The translations under genes were made by a program, and so were the position numbers. From NCBI RefSeq assembly GCF_009765445.1, contig NZ_WHOY01000031.1:3691606-3755605 (forward strand): 64,000 bases of DNA, in the 5' to 3' direction. This document shows positions 9,010 to 18,111 of the stretch, piece after piece. Position 1 is the stretch's first letter; every line of letters starts with the position of its first letter. The stretch is from Pantoea sp. BAV 3049 (GTDB taxonomy: Bacteria > Pseudomonadota > Gammaproteobacteria > Enterobacterales > Enterobacteriaceae). Under the pieces are notes generated by a model. The model saw only the letters and a program-made list of their open reading frames with translations. It had not been told where the DNA came from and did no database searches.

Positions 9010-10782
9010 ATGAACAAAATGGAAGATTTAACCCTGCGCTATTTCGATGCGGAAATGCGCTACCTGCGTGAAGCCGCGAAAGAGTTCGCGCAAACCCATC
9101 CCGATCGCGCGGCAATGCTCGACCTGGATAAGGCTGGCACACCCGATCCGTATGTTGAACGCCTGCTTGAAGGATTTGCCTTCTCAATGGGGCGGCTGCG
9201 GGAGAAGATTGACGACGACCTGCCGGAACTGACGGAGGGGCTGGTCAGCATGCTCTGGCCACACTACCTGCGCACCATTCCGTCCCTCTCAGTGGTGGCA
9301 CTGACCCCGGCCCTGCATGCCATGAAAATGGCAGAAGTGGTGCCCGCAGGCCTTGAGATATATTCCCGTCCGGTAGGGCCGAAGAATACCGTCTGTCGCT
9401 ACCGCACCACCCGGGATGTGATGCTCAACCCCCTGAGCGTTTCGGGCATTACCATGACCACTGAGCCTGACGGCCGTTCGCTGTTGCGGATGCGCTTTGC
9501 CTGCAGCAGCCAGGCAGACTGGTCCGGTGCGGACCTCAGCCGTCTGAGCCTGTATCTCGGAGCCGATGCACTGGTCAGCAGCCAGTTGCACCTGATGCTG
9601 ACCAAACGGCAGGCGGCGCTGTACATGCGCCTGCCCGGCCAGACCGAACGTATCCGGCTTGACGGGTACTTCTCGCCGGGCGGCTTTCGTGACGAAGACA
9701 GCCTGTGGTCGAAAGGCGATACTGCGTTCAGTGGCTACCAGTTGCTGCTGGAGTACTTCACCTTCCGCGACAAGTTTATGTTTGTCCACCTCAATGGTCT
9801 GGAGGGCATTACGCCACCTGCCGGTGCGGAGTACTTCGATATTGAAGTGGTGTTCAGTACGCCATGGCCGTCTGACCTGCCGGTTACCGATGATGCGGTT
9901 CGGCTGCATTGCGTACCGGTGATTAACCTGTTCACCCTGGAAGCCGACCCGCTCACCATCACCGGACTTGAAAGTGAGTACCTGCTGCGCCCTAAACGGC
10001 TGCAGGACGGACATACCGAGATTTATTCGGTGGATTCGGTCACCGGCTCAAACCGGACCAGTGACGCGGAGTATGTGCCGTTCAGCAGCTTCCGGCACAA
10101 GGGCGGGATGATGCGCCGTCATGCGCCACCCCGTTACTATCACACCCGTGTGAAGCGCAGTGTGACCGGGCTGTATGACACCTGGCTCATACTTGGTGGT
10201 CATCAGTGGGAAGCTGACCGTCTGGTCGACCGTGAAGCCGTGTCGCTGCAAATCACCGGCACCAACGGTCAGTTGCCGCGCCGGGCATTACAGAGCACGC
10301 TGCTTGACCGCTGTGAACAGGTGGTCAGTACACCGCTTTCAGTACGCAATCTCTGCAAACCAACGCTGCCAGTCTATCCGCCTTCCGAAGACCGTTTCCA
10401 CTGGCGGGTTTTGAGTCACCTTGGATCCGGTTTCCTGAACATGATGAGTACTGCCGAAGTGCTGCGCGGTACACTGGCACTCTATAACTGGCAGGCAGAT
10501 GAACTGAACACCCGGCGTCTGGAGGCGATTCAGCATGTGGAGCACCATCGTCTGCAACGTTTTGAACAGGGCTACCTGCTGCGGGGCCTGGATATCGAAG
10601 TCACCCTCGACAGCAACGGGTTTACGGGGGAGGGTGACATCCATTTGTTTGGCGAAATGCTCAACCGCTTCCTGGCGCTCTATGCCGACATGAATCAGTT
10701 TAACCAACTGACACTTATTGTTCAGCCAGAAGGAAAATGCATCCGGTGGAAAGAGAACCACAGTCCGCGCCTGCCCGGCTGA
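9010..10782 (+). CDS. tssF: Type VI secretion baseplate protein TssF
   Basis: A 590-residue protein starting with the family hallmark LTLRYFDAEMRYLREAAKEF and followed by DLPELTEGLVSMLWPHYLR-type residues. TssF is a wedge component of the T6SS baseplate and works with TssG, TssE and TssK. ATG 9010 sits only two bases after AGGA, whereas ATG 9019 gives normal spacing, so the real start may be three codons later. The 3' end overlaps tssG by 46 bases, in the usual tssF-tssG order. Confidence 0.92.
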   Translation: MNKMEDLTLRYFDAEMRYLREAAKEFAQTHPDRAAMLDLDKAGTPDPYVERLLEGFAFSMGRLREKIDDDLPELTEGLVSMLWPHYLRTIPSLSVVALTPALHAMKMAEVVPAGLEIYSRPVGPKNTVCRYRTTRDVMLNPLSVSGITMTTEPDGRSLLRMRFACSSQADWSGADLSRLSLYLGADALVSSQLHLMLTKRQAALYMRLPGQTERIRLDGYFSPGGFRDEDSLWSKGDTAFSGYQLLLEYFTFRDKFMFVHLNGLEGITPPAGAEYFDIEVVFSTPWPSDLPVTDDAVRLHCVPVINLFTLEADPLTITGLESEYLLRPKRLQDGHTEIYSVDSVTGSNRTSDAEYVPFSSFRHKGGMMRRHAPPRYYHTRVKRSVTGLYDTWLILGGHQWEADRLVDREAVSLQITGTNGQLPRRALQSTLLDRCEQVVSTPLSVRNLCKPTLPVYPPSEDRFHWRVLSHLGSGFLNMMSTAEVLRGTLALYNWQADELNTRRLEAIQHVEHHRLQRFEQGYLLRGLDIEVTLDSNGFTGEGDIHLFGEMLNRFLALYADMNQFNQLTLIVQPEGKCIRWKENHSPRLPG

Positions 10783-11840
10783 TAGCGCAGCTGGGTGACC
10801 GGCTGCCGCACATGAATTTTTACCGCTTCTGTCAGCTACTGGAGCAGAGCCAGCCGGATAAACCGGTCACCGGCAGCACCTGGCAGGTACGTCATGAACC
10901 GGTACGTTTTCGGCCACACCCGGGGATGGGCTTTCCGGCATCTGAAATCAAAGGGATTGAGCAGTCTGAGCATTCGCATCTGCCTCCGACTGTGCGCATC
11001 ACCTTTATGGGACTCTACGGCGTGGAGTCCCCGTTGCCGACGCACTATATCGATGACATTACCCAGCGACGGGAAGGGTATGAGGCCACCGCCGATTTCC
11101 TCGATATCTTTAACCACCGGCTGATTGCCCAGTACTACCGCATCTGGCGTAAATACTCGTACCCTGCGACATTCGTAGAGGGCGGTAAGGACAAAACCTC
11201 ACAGTATCTGCTGGGGTTGGCCGGGCTCGGCATTGACGGCTGCACGGACAGCATAGCGGCCCCGGCCTCACGCTTTCTGGCGCTACTGCCGGTCATGTTA
11301 TTGCCCGGACGTACCGCAGAAGGTATGGCCTCACTGGTGCGCCTGCTGGCACCCAACACGCTGGCGAAAATCTGGCACCACGACAAACGCCGTGTGCCCC
11401 TGAAGAAGCCCCTGACCATGAGCGTGCGCCAGCCTGTCACCCTGACAAACCGTCCGGTGATGGGCAACTATGCCACTGACGTAAACAGTCAGGTGCTGAT
11501 GCGCCTGACCACCTCTGACCCGGCAGAAGTGCAGGGCTGGTTACCGGGTGGGGAGCTTCACACGGATTTAATGGCGCTGCTGCATGTCTATCTTGGCTCC
11601 CGCCTCGATGTGCGTCTGCAGCTGTGTGTCGACCGTAGCCTGCTGCCGGACGCGACAATGAGCACTAAACCCGACGCCGGAGCAGTGCAACTGGGCCGTA
11701 CCGCCGTGATGCGGCCGCTGAATGCGGCCAAGACCGCATCACACCCAAAAACAATCACCATTAATCTGGGCCGCTATGAGCGGGTACAGGAAAATATTCA
11801 CCGCAGGGAGACCGATGAAGATGGAGATTACCGCTGGTAA
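10737..11840 (+). CDS. tssG: Type VI secretion baseplate protein TssG
   Basis: A 367-residue protein with the TssG hallmarks: MNFYRFCQLLE near residue 26, VRFRPHPGMGFPASEI near 55, and FLDIFNHRLIAQYYRIWRKY near 125. It partners TssF in the baseplate wedge. Its ATG at 10737 follows AGGAAA inside the end of tssF, a 46-base overlap that suggests coupled synthesis of the two wedge subunits. It overlaps tssJ by 26 bases. Confidence 0.92.
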   Translation: MHPVEREPQSAPARLIAQLGDRLPHMNFYRFCQLLEQSQPDKPVTGSTWQVRHEPVRFRPHPGMGFPASEIKGIEQSEHSHLPPTVRITFMGLYGVESPLPTHYIDDITQRREGYEATADFLDIFNHRLIAQYYRIWRKYSYPATFVEGGKDKTSQYLLGLAGLGIDGCTDSIAAPASRFLALLPVMLLPGRTAEGMASLVRLLAPNTLAKIWHHDKRRVPLKKPLTMSVRQPVTLTNRPVMGNYATDVNSQVLMRLTTSDPAEVQGWLPGGELHTDLMALLHVYLGSRLDVRLQLCVDRSLLPDATMSTKPDAGAVQLGRTAVMRPLNAAKTASHPKTITINLGRYERVQENIHRRETDEDGDYRW

Positions 11841-12357
11841 ATTTTCTCTGGCTGCGCTGGCAGCTGGTATCACCTTGATACTGGCGGGTTGCGGGCTGAC
11901 TCAAAAAGTGACAGACGGCACCGTTGCCGTGACCAAATCGATTTTTTATAAGCAGATAAAGACCCTGCATCTGGATATTCGGGCCCGCGAGGCCGTGAAC
12001 AGCAATGCCGGCGGCGTGGCACTGTCGACGGTGGTGCGTATTTACCAGCTCAAAGACCGAAAAACATTCGACACGACGGACTACCCGTCACTGTTCAGGG
12101 CGGACAGTCAGGCCATTAAAGCAGACCTGGTAGCTGAGAAAGATATCCGCCTGCAGCCGGGCGGGGCGGTGATGGTGGATATGCCGATGGAGGAAAATGC
12201 GCAGTACGTGGCGGTGGCCGGGATGTTTATGTCACCTGACCAGGAGAACAACACCTGGCGGGTGGTGCTGAGCCGTGATGACCTTGACCCGGACAAGGCC
12301 TGGGTGATTGAAGCGGGCAACAACCAGTTGACCCTGCAGGCGCTGAAAGATGAATGA
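11815..12357 (+). CDS. tssJ: Type VI secretion outer-membrane lipoprotein TssJ
   Basis: The start is ATG 11815, giving 180 residues with a lipoprotein signal ending in the lipobox LAGC at about residues 22-25. The mature part has the TssJ pattern VVRIYQLKDRKTFDTTDYPSLF and the KADLVAEKDIRLQPG strand. TssJ anchors the TssL-TssM complex in the outer membrane by its acyl chain and binds the TssM periplasmic domain. The preceding GCAGGGAGACCG supplies a ribosome site. It overlaps tssE by eight bases. Confidence 0.88.
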   Translation: MKMEITAGKFSLAALAAGITLILAGCGLTQKVTDGTVAVTKSIFYKQIKTLHLDIRAREAVNSNAGGVALSTVVRIYQLKDRKTFDTTDYPSLFRADSQAIKADLVAEKDIRLQPGGAVMVDMPMEENAQYVAVAGMFMSPDQENNTWRVVLSRDDLDPDKAWVIEAGNNQLTLQALKDE

Positions 12358-12802
12358 AATTCCACGTCCGTCGCTGTATGAAACGCTCTTTGGCAACTTC
12401 ACCGGTGGCCTCGACCTGCATCAGCTCAGTGAGCAGAACCAGGTCATATTGTCCGTACTCGACAATATGCAGCGCATCCTTAACTGTCGTGCCGGTACGC
12501 TGGCGCATCTGCCGGACTATGGCCTGCCCGATATGACAAAAATCCTGCAGGGGATGCCGGGAACTGCACACCAGTTGCTCAAAACCTTTTCCGACGTGTT
12601 GCTCAAATATGAGCCACGTCTGAAAAGTATTAACGTTGTCCTGCTTGAACAGACGCAACCGGGCGAGTTGCGCTATGCCATTGACGCTGAACTGAAAGGC
12701 GTGGGCCTTGTGCGCTATGGTACAGAATTTATGCCCGAAGGCCGAGTGCTCATACGCCATATGAAACAGCAAAACTTTCTTGGTCGCCAGGCCCGAGTGT
12801 AG
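12350..12802 (+). CDS. tssE: Type VI secretion baseplate protein TssE (gp25-like)
   Basis: A 150-residue protein with the gp25-like fold signatures: RPSLYETLFG at the N-terminus, SVLDNMQRILNCRAGTLAHLPDYGLPD near residues 35-60, and a central IRHMKQ-like tail. TssE joins the TssF2G wedge to the sheath and is homologous to phage T4 gp25. ATG 12350 overlaps the tssJ stop by eight bases. Confidence 0.9.
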   Translation: MNEIPRPSLYETLFGNFTGGLDLHQLSEQNQVILSVLDNMQRILNCRAGTLAHLPDYGLPDMTKILQGMPGTAHQLLKTFSDVLLKYEPRLKSINVVLLEQTQPGELRYAIDAELKGVGLVRYGTEFMPEGRVLIRHMKQQNFLGRQARV

Positions 12803-12840
12803 TGCGAACAATCCTCTGCCATCAGGTCAGAACAACCGCT

Positions 12841-13311
12841 ATGTCAGCAAAAACACGATTTCTGCAAAAGCTTCAGGATAAACAGCCGCGCACAGACACA
12901 TACGCAGGTAAAGGCCAGGCTGACCTGGCCACGTTTTGTCAGCGTCTGGACGCACTCCGGGAAAACACCGAAACCTGGCTCGCGGAAACCGGGATAACGC
13001 TCATCACCCGTCACTGCACCCTGACGGAAATGCTTATCAGCAACCGCGCATTCACGGTTCCCTGCTTTGAACTTCATTATGAAAACCGGGTGGTGAAATT
13101 CACGCCGGTATTTTTATACGGGCAGGGCGTGACGGGGGGTGTGGACGTGACCCTCGCAGCCGCTGAACCGGTATCGCCTCTGTGCCGGTTGTTTATGCGT
13201 TCGGCCGAAAACCGGAACTGGACGTACACAGCCGCCCGGAAACCTGACGGGCAACGGGTGACGTTCGATGAGGAGGCCTTCTTTACGGTGATTGCCCCCC
13301 TGCTGCCTTAA
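12841..13311 (+). CDS. Conserved T6SS-cluster protein, function unknown
   Basis: The start is ATG 12841 (MSAKTRFLQKLQDKQ), giving about 156 residues; an upstream in-frame start adds a weakly coding leader. I see no signal peptide or membrane helix. Residues 60-130 look like a mixed alpha-beta domain (HCTLTEMLI, FELHYENRVVKFTPVFLYG, VDVTLAA). It sits between tssE and the VasL-type gene in the same orientation. From position it is probably a T6SS accessory, but no biochemical role can be read from it. Confidence 0.6.
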   Translation: MSAKTRFLQKLQDKQPRTDTYAGKGQADLATFCQRLDALRENTETWLAETGITLITRHCTLTEMLISNRAFTVPCFELHYENRVVKFTPVFLYGQGVTGGVDVTLAAAEPVSPLCRLFMRSAENRNWTYTAARKPDGQRVTFDEEAFFTVIAPLLP

Positions 13312-13381
13312 CCGGCACCAGGGTTGTTATCCGGAGTCGGGCCTTTTTTATTTACCTGCATGTTCGGGGGATAACGCCGCA

Positions 13382-14743
13382 ATGCAAAGCACTGAACCAC
13401 GATATATCCGGACCGGAGGCGACCCCCGGTCGCTCCCTGATTTCACCGCGCTGCGCGATGAACTGAGCAAACTGACGCATCCGGCGCGCCCGGATGTCGA
13501 CTGGCGGCAGGTGGAAAAACGCTGCCTGTCACTGTTTGAGCAAAACGGCGTCGAACTTCAGACGGCGGCCGGGTACACACTTGCACGTACCCATATGGCG
13601 GGATTACCCGGGCTGAATGAGGGGCTGGCCATTCTGGAGGCGCTGGTCGCCCGGCAGTGGGGAAACCTCTGGCCGCAGCCGGTCCATGCGCGCATCGACA
13701 TACTGGCAGGGCTGAGTCAGCGCCTGCAGCAATTCGGGCGTACGCAGACCTGGGTTTACACCGATTTGGGCGCGCTGTATCAGGCTGAAAAACACCTTAC
13801 CGTCATCACTGAAGCCCTGCAGCGTCTGGAACTGAAACATCAGACGGGCCTGGACGACCTGCGTCAGCAGCTTCACACCGTGGCTGCCCGCCTGGAAAAC
13901 AACAGCGGTGATACAGGAAACTTTACGACATCACCTGTCGTTCTGACACCAGAGGCGGCAGTATCCCGGGAAGACTCCGGAGAGATGTCGTCTCCGTGGG
14001 TATATGTGGTGCAGCCTGCGTCAGCGCCCCGGGTCAGCGTGGCACCTGCCCGGGGCGTAAAGCCCTGGAAACCCTTTGTGGCCGGCATGCTGACCACGTT
14101 GCTGACGGGCGGGTTATTGTGGTGGGGGCATGCCGCTCTGACCCGTAACCCGCAGCAGGACGCGCTGATGGCATCTGTGGCTCCCCTGCCGGTTCCGTTG
14201 ACGGAGGAGGCCCTGCGTTCGCTGCAGCGAACGAATCCGCCATGGCTGAAAGAGCACACGGAGTGGGTAAAACAGACACAGCAGCAACTGGAGCAACTGG
14301 CTGCGATGCCACCGGACTGGCCACTGGCATACGGCACGGCGCTGGTTCGCCAGGTGCAGGTGCTGCGGCCTGACACTGCGGTAGCCGATGCTGTCTCGCG
14401 ACAGTGGCAACAGCAACTGGAGGCTTCTGCGACGCCGCCGGACAGTCTGGGGGGCTGGCAGCAGGGGATGATGAAACTGCAACAGCTGACGGACAGGCTG
14501 AACCAGCTGGATGGTCAGAAGGGAAAATACATGACGGTCAGCGAACTGAAATCGCAGGTGTTTGCGATAACACGGGCATTTAACCAGACGGTACCGGTTG
14601 AAGAGCAGCTTCGCCAGCTGGCACAGCAACCGGCAGACCAGCCCGCCCCGGCCGCGTTGCGTGCGCAGACTGCGTTGCACCTGAAGCAATTACTGGCGCG
14701 TTATGCCCTGCCGGGCAGAGGGACAGATGAAAACGCCCGCTGA
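13382..14743 (+). CDS. VasL-type TssA paralogue (ImpA_N domain, one membrane helix)
   Basis: A 453-residue protein from ATG 13382. Residues 1-60 form an ImpA_N domain (YIRTGGDPRSLPDFTALRDELSKL). A single transmembrane helix lies near residues 227-248, and a glutamine-rich helical domain follows to the end (QQLEQLAAMPP, QQGMMKLQQLTDRL). This matches VasL proteins, membrane-bound TssA relatives thought to stabilise or stop the growing sheath at the envelope. With tssA at 7402 the cluster has two ImpA_N proteins with different C-terminal domains, as expected for a TssA plus a TagA/VasL pair. Confidence 0.75.
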   Translation: MQSTEPRYIRTGGDPRSLPDFTALRDELSKLTHPARPDVDWRQVEKRCLSLFEQNGVELQTAAGYTLARTHMAGLPGLNEGLAILEALVARQWGNLWPQPVHARIDILAGLSQRLQQFGRTQTWVYTDLGALYQAEKHLTVITEALQRLELKHQTGLDDLRQQLHTVAARLENNSGDTGNFTTSPVVLTPEAAVSREDSGEMSSPWVYVVQPASAPRVSVAPARGVKPWKPFVAGMLTTLLTGGLLWWGHAALTRNPQQDALMASVAPLPVPLTEEALRSLQRTNPPWLKEHTEWVKQTQQQLEQLAAMPPDWPLAYGTALVRQVQVLRPDTAVADAVSRQWQQQLEASATPPDSLGGWQQGMMKLQQLTDRLNQLDGQKGKYMTVSELKSQVFAITRAFNQTVPVEEQLRQLAQQPADQPAPAALRAQTALHLKQLLARYALPGRGTDENAR

Positions 14744-15389
14744 GTGCCGGAATCGCCGGTCGTGCCGGACTTTGCAGGAGATGCGTTATGTGGAAAAGCA
14801 CTACGCGCCCCGGACAGCGGCAGACACTGGCGCCAGTCTGGGCCGACCCGCTTCATCTGTGGCATGCATAGCCTGCAAGTTAGGTGTCACCAGAAGGAAA
14901 GCAGAGCTCTGGACTGAAGAGGAAAAAGCGGTGATTTACGTGCATTACGCCGCCGGTATGCCCATGCAGGATGTCATGGCGCTGCTGCCGGGCCGGACGC
15001 GGGGAACCATTCTTGCAATGGCCGATAAACTGGGTATAAAACGGCCCTCACGCTGGAGTCAGAAAGAGTGCGCTATTCTGAAAAACTATTATCCGTCAGA
15101 AGGCCGAAAGACCGCAGAACGTCTGCCTGGCAGAACGGCAGATGCGGTAAAATTAAAGGCCTGTGAGCTGGGTGTTGACCAGGGGGGGGGCGGCAATAAT
15201 CAGGCCTGGTATGACGACGAATGGGCGATACTGAAACAGAACCTGCATCTGACGTTACCTGAGCTGGTGCAGTTGCTTCCCGGGCGAAGCCTGCACGCCG
15301 TAAAACAGGCCCACACCAGGCTGATGGGCAGCACAAAACAGCGACGTCACGTCGCGATGAGGTCCAGGAAAAATGTCGGGAACGTATAA
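14727..15389 (+). CDS. Protein with four SANT/Myb-like repeats, probable DNA-binding
   Basis: A 220-residue protein from ATG 14727 behind GAGGGACAG, overlapping the VasL-type gene by 17 bases. It is built of four repeats of about 45-50 residues with the pattern W/L-[TS]-x-x-E-x-x-[IV]-[LI]-x-x-x-Y ... LPGRT-x-x-[AT]-[VI]-x-x-x-A-x-x-LG[VI]. The LPGR core is exact in repeats 2, 3 and 4 (MALLPGRTRGTI, AERLPGRTADAV, VQLLPGRSLHAV) and is LGRPASSV in repeat 1. Such helix-turn-helix repeats bind DNA. A run of eight G at 15182-15189 encodes the linker before repeat 4. Whether it regulates the T6SS or belongs to the mobile region is unknown. Confidence 0.65.
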   Translation: MKTPAECRNRRSCRTLQEMRYVEKHYAPRTAADTGASLGRPASSVACIACKLGVTRRKAELWTEEEKAVIYVHYAAGMPMQDVMALLPGRTRGTILAMADKLGIKRPSRWSQKECAILKNYYPSEGRKTAERLPGRTADAVKLKACELGVDQGGGGNNQAWYDDEWAILKQNLHLTLPELVQLLPGRSLHAVKQAHTRLMGSTKQRRHVAMRSRKNVGNV

Positions 15390-15480
15390 AATCCCGTCAA
15401 TACGCGTGTTCATCATGATGGCAAAGCGTTCCGGGTGAAGGTCAATTGTCGACTGCGGTCTGTTGCATGGGAGTGACATC

Positions 15481-16461
15481 GTGTCTGAAAAATCTATCTG
15501 GTTTACTGAATTCAGCGAAGTTTGTGCGCGGCGCCATTTTGATACTGAGGCGGAAATCAGTCCCGATAACTTTGAACGCCTGGTGGGCGCCTACAGCTTC
15601 AGACAGGAAGTGATTTGCCAGGTCAGAACGCCTGCGGGCGTCTGTCATCAGAAGCATAAAAAAGGCTGTATCGGCGTGATGAAGGATGGTCGGGAGGCGC
15701 TTATCGGCAATATGTGCGCCGGCAAGTATTTTAAATCCGACATGAAATTTGCGCTTGAGCGCAAGCGAATTAATACCGAGATTGAAAGGGAACGCATTGT
15801 AACGCGGTATCAGGCGCTGATGGCGCAAAAAGACGCCCTGCAGGCACAGCTCTCCTCGCTGAACTGGGAAGCCCTGCAACTCAATGCGCTGATGAGCGAC
15901 TGGTATAAGAGCTTTCAGCCCGGCATCCTGCGCTTTATTTATAACGCGCAGAAAACGGCAAACTGGAACGTTGTGGTTGAAACGGAGCATATCAGCACTG
16001 AAACGGTGATGGTTGACGGGCAGGAAGAGACGAGGGAAACCTCAGAATGGTTCCCTGATATGCCAGGCCGACTTGCCGCTATTCCGGAAGAGGGGCATAC
16101 ACAGGCCCTGGTTCGCGACATAAAATGGGCACAGGACATACTGACAGAAGTTATCGCCTGCGATCCCGATCGGGTTTCATTTTTGCATCTGAAACGCTGG
16201 GTTTCTGTACTTGACGGGATTGATGACGTCAGGGGAAGGCTGGATAACGCGAAGAAAGCCTGCGAAAAATTCAAAAAAAGGGAAAACCTTGAACTGCTGT
16301 TTTTTGTTCAGGGCAGGGAAGACGATCGGTCAAAGGTCTTGCGGCAAATACTGCGGATACGCGGTAACCAGGATTCGGTTGCGGATACCCGGCGCGAGGA
16401 GAAGAGAATAACCGCACTGTACAGCAAGCGTTTTGGTGGTCGACGCTGGCGTCTGGTGTGA
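15481..16461 (+). CDS. Unknown protein with Cys-rich N-terminus and coiled coil
   Basis: The start is taken at GTG 15481, because GGGAG sits about eight bases upstream; a TTG at 15463 is the alternative. The 326-residue product has four cysteines and several histidines between about residues 47 and 78 (ICQVRTPAGVCHQKHKKGC, then NMC), which could bind zinc. A long charged helix follows, probably coiled coil (ERKRINTEIERERIVTRYQALMAQK). The C-terminus is basic. I recognise no family. It lies between the SANT-repeat gene and another unknown gene, on the same strand. Confidence 0.5.
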   Translation: MSEKSIWFTEFSEVCARRHFDTEAEISPDNFERLVGAYSFRQEVICQVRTPAGVCHQKHKKGCIGVMKDGREALIGNMCAGKYFKSDMKFALERKRINTEIERERIVTRYQALMAQKDALQAQLSSLNWEALQLNALMSDWYKSFQPGILRFIYNAQKTANWNVVVETEHISTETVMVDGQEETRETSEWFPDMPGRLAAIPEEGHTQALVRDIKWAQDILTEVIACDPDRVSFLHLKRWVSVLDGIDDVRGRLDNAKKACEKFKKRENLELLFFVQGREDDRSKVLRQILRIRGNQDSVADTRREEKRITALYSKRFGGRRWRLV

Positions 16462-16609
16462 TGTGCGGGTTGTGTTTTAACGTTAAGAACAGATGCTGAA
16501 GGGGAGGATGAGGGTGGCTGTTTACGGCCTCAGCAGAGACAGCAACACACTGTCGTATCAGCCTCCCTCACATTGACATGCCAGATTCATTCAACGCAGG
16601 AGAGCAGTA

Positions 16610-17974
16610 ATGCCATTGTATCAACGGGTCCACTATTTTACCGTTCAGAAATGTAAACGCGTATTCCGGCACCCGGAGTTCGGCATTGTGCGGTTTGACG
16701 ATATGATCGCAAACGCAGATGAGTATGGCTTCAGGGCGGCGTATGTCGCCGGAATTTCAGTGGAAAATTTACCGCTTCATTATCGACAGTTCTTCTTTTC
16801 TGAAGCGCCGTTTTCAGCAACTAGGTTTCTTTGTGATTTCTGGTCCCGCAGTTACTCAAACCAACATGTACAGGAAATAACCGGGAAACCGGATGTGCTG
16901 ATTATTGACCGGCGGCTTGAGGCGTGCCTGGATGTTGTATTCTTCGACTGGCTTGATAAGGAAGGCATTGCATATCAGTATCCAGCCCGGGGGGATAAAA
17001 AATTCTCCTCAACGGTGAGGCATCATCAGCGTTATCCGCATATTTTTGCTCATGGGGAAGACGTGCCGGAACCGGTGGATGGCGTGAGGGAGCCCTGGCC
17101 GCTTTCGCTGGACAGGCTGAATGCCAGGGATGAAAAACGGACTTACCTGAGCGACAGGTTGTCACCGGCCATTCGGGAGGTTGTCGCGAGGCTGTATCCG
17201 GCAGGATATCAACCTGAACGACCGCTAAACCCGCCACTTCCTGATGATTTTCAGGTGAACGAAGCCAGCCTCAGCGTCGCATCCTCTAATGACGTGATAC
17301 TGAACTCTGCCGGCTGGCGCCCCGCCAGGCAAACGGCTTATGGTTTTGAATACGGGTATGCAGCTAATAACATTGAAGTCCGGGATGACGATGAGCCGGC
17401 CTCAGGCCCCTGGCAGAAGGAGATACTGATTGCATTACGCTGCCTCGAGTCTCAGTTTGATCGACTGGCCCGGGCGCTGTCCCATCATTTTGACGGTGAT
17501 CATTATTCTGCGATCTTAAGTCAGATCAAAAAGAATAAATACAGGTCGCTGTTACCCCTTAGCGGTGCGGAGCAGGATGTACTCTACGGACTGGTGGGGC
17601 TGAATACGGACGATCCTACAGGAAATACGGTCTATGACCTGTCGAAAACCGGTGTGGCTGATACGGTTTCGTTATGGGAGCATATCACCAACGGTGGTGA
17701 TCAATGCCAGTCCTTTGAAATAAGACCGCAGACGGGAATTGATGATCCGGCGTACCGGTTATTTGCGGTTATCGGGCATTGTGCCTGGTATTACCTGATC
17801 GCTTATCGAAGCAGCCGTTCCTGCCATGCGCTGGATAGTGGGCGTTGTATTAACTATAAGCCGGGCCACTCCCTGAATGTTCGCAGTACGGATTACCGGA
17901 AGTTGCTGAATGCGGCGCTAAAGGGCGAATCGGAGAGGGTAGGGGCGATAGTAAATGATTACCTTGAATACTGA
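16610..17974 (+). CDS. Unknown 454-residue protein
   Basis: A single long open frame from ATG 16610 with a GGAGAG site just upstream. The N-terminal 110 residues look like a folded domain (RVFRHPEFGIVRFDDMIANA, PDVLIIDRRLEACLDVVFFD). Residues 250-330 are helical, with a HHFDGDHYSAILSQIKKNKY stretch, and the C-terminus has an aromatic segment (IGHCAWYYLIAYRS). No signal peptide, membrane helix or catalytic motif that I can name. Codon use looks ordinary, so I take it as a real gene. Function unknown. Confidence 0.5.
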   Translation: MPLYQRVHYFTVQKCKRVFRHPEFGIVRFDDMIANADEYGFRAAYVAGISVENLPLHYRQFFFSEAPFSATRFLCDFWSRSYSNQHVQEITGKPDVLIIDRRLEACLDVVFFDWLDKEGIAYQYPARGDKKFSSTVRHHQRYPHIFAHGEDVPEPVDGVREPWPLSLDRLNARDEKRTYLSDRLSPAIREVVARLYPAGYQPERPLNPPLPDDFQVNEASLSVASSNDVILNSAGWRPARQTAYGFEYGYAANNIEVRDDDEPASGPWQKEILIALRCLESQFDRLARALSHHFDGDHYSAILSQIKKNKYRSLLPLSGAEQDVLYGLVGLNTDDPTGNTVYDLSKTGVADTVSLWEHITNGGDQCQSFEIRPQTGIDDPAYRLFAVIGHCAWYYLIAYRSSRSCHALDSGRCINYKPGHSLNVRSTDYRKLLNAALKGESERVGAIVNDYLEY

Positions 17975-18111
17975 CCTTCTTCGTGATTTAAATTGGTTTA
18001 GTCTGGATAATAACTGGGGAATGGGATGAAATTTACAGGGAATAAACCTGAACATTTTATTGGTAGGGTGATTCTGGTCTTGTGAAGATTTTATTTTTGA
18101 AACTCTCTGGT

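Noticed and set aside
4145-11658. Many 60-240 codon frames opposite the T6SS genes
   Set aside because: All overlap strongly supported tss genes and show no motif or ribosome site.
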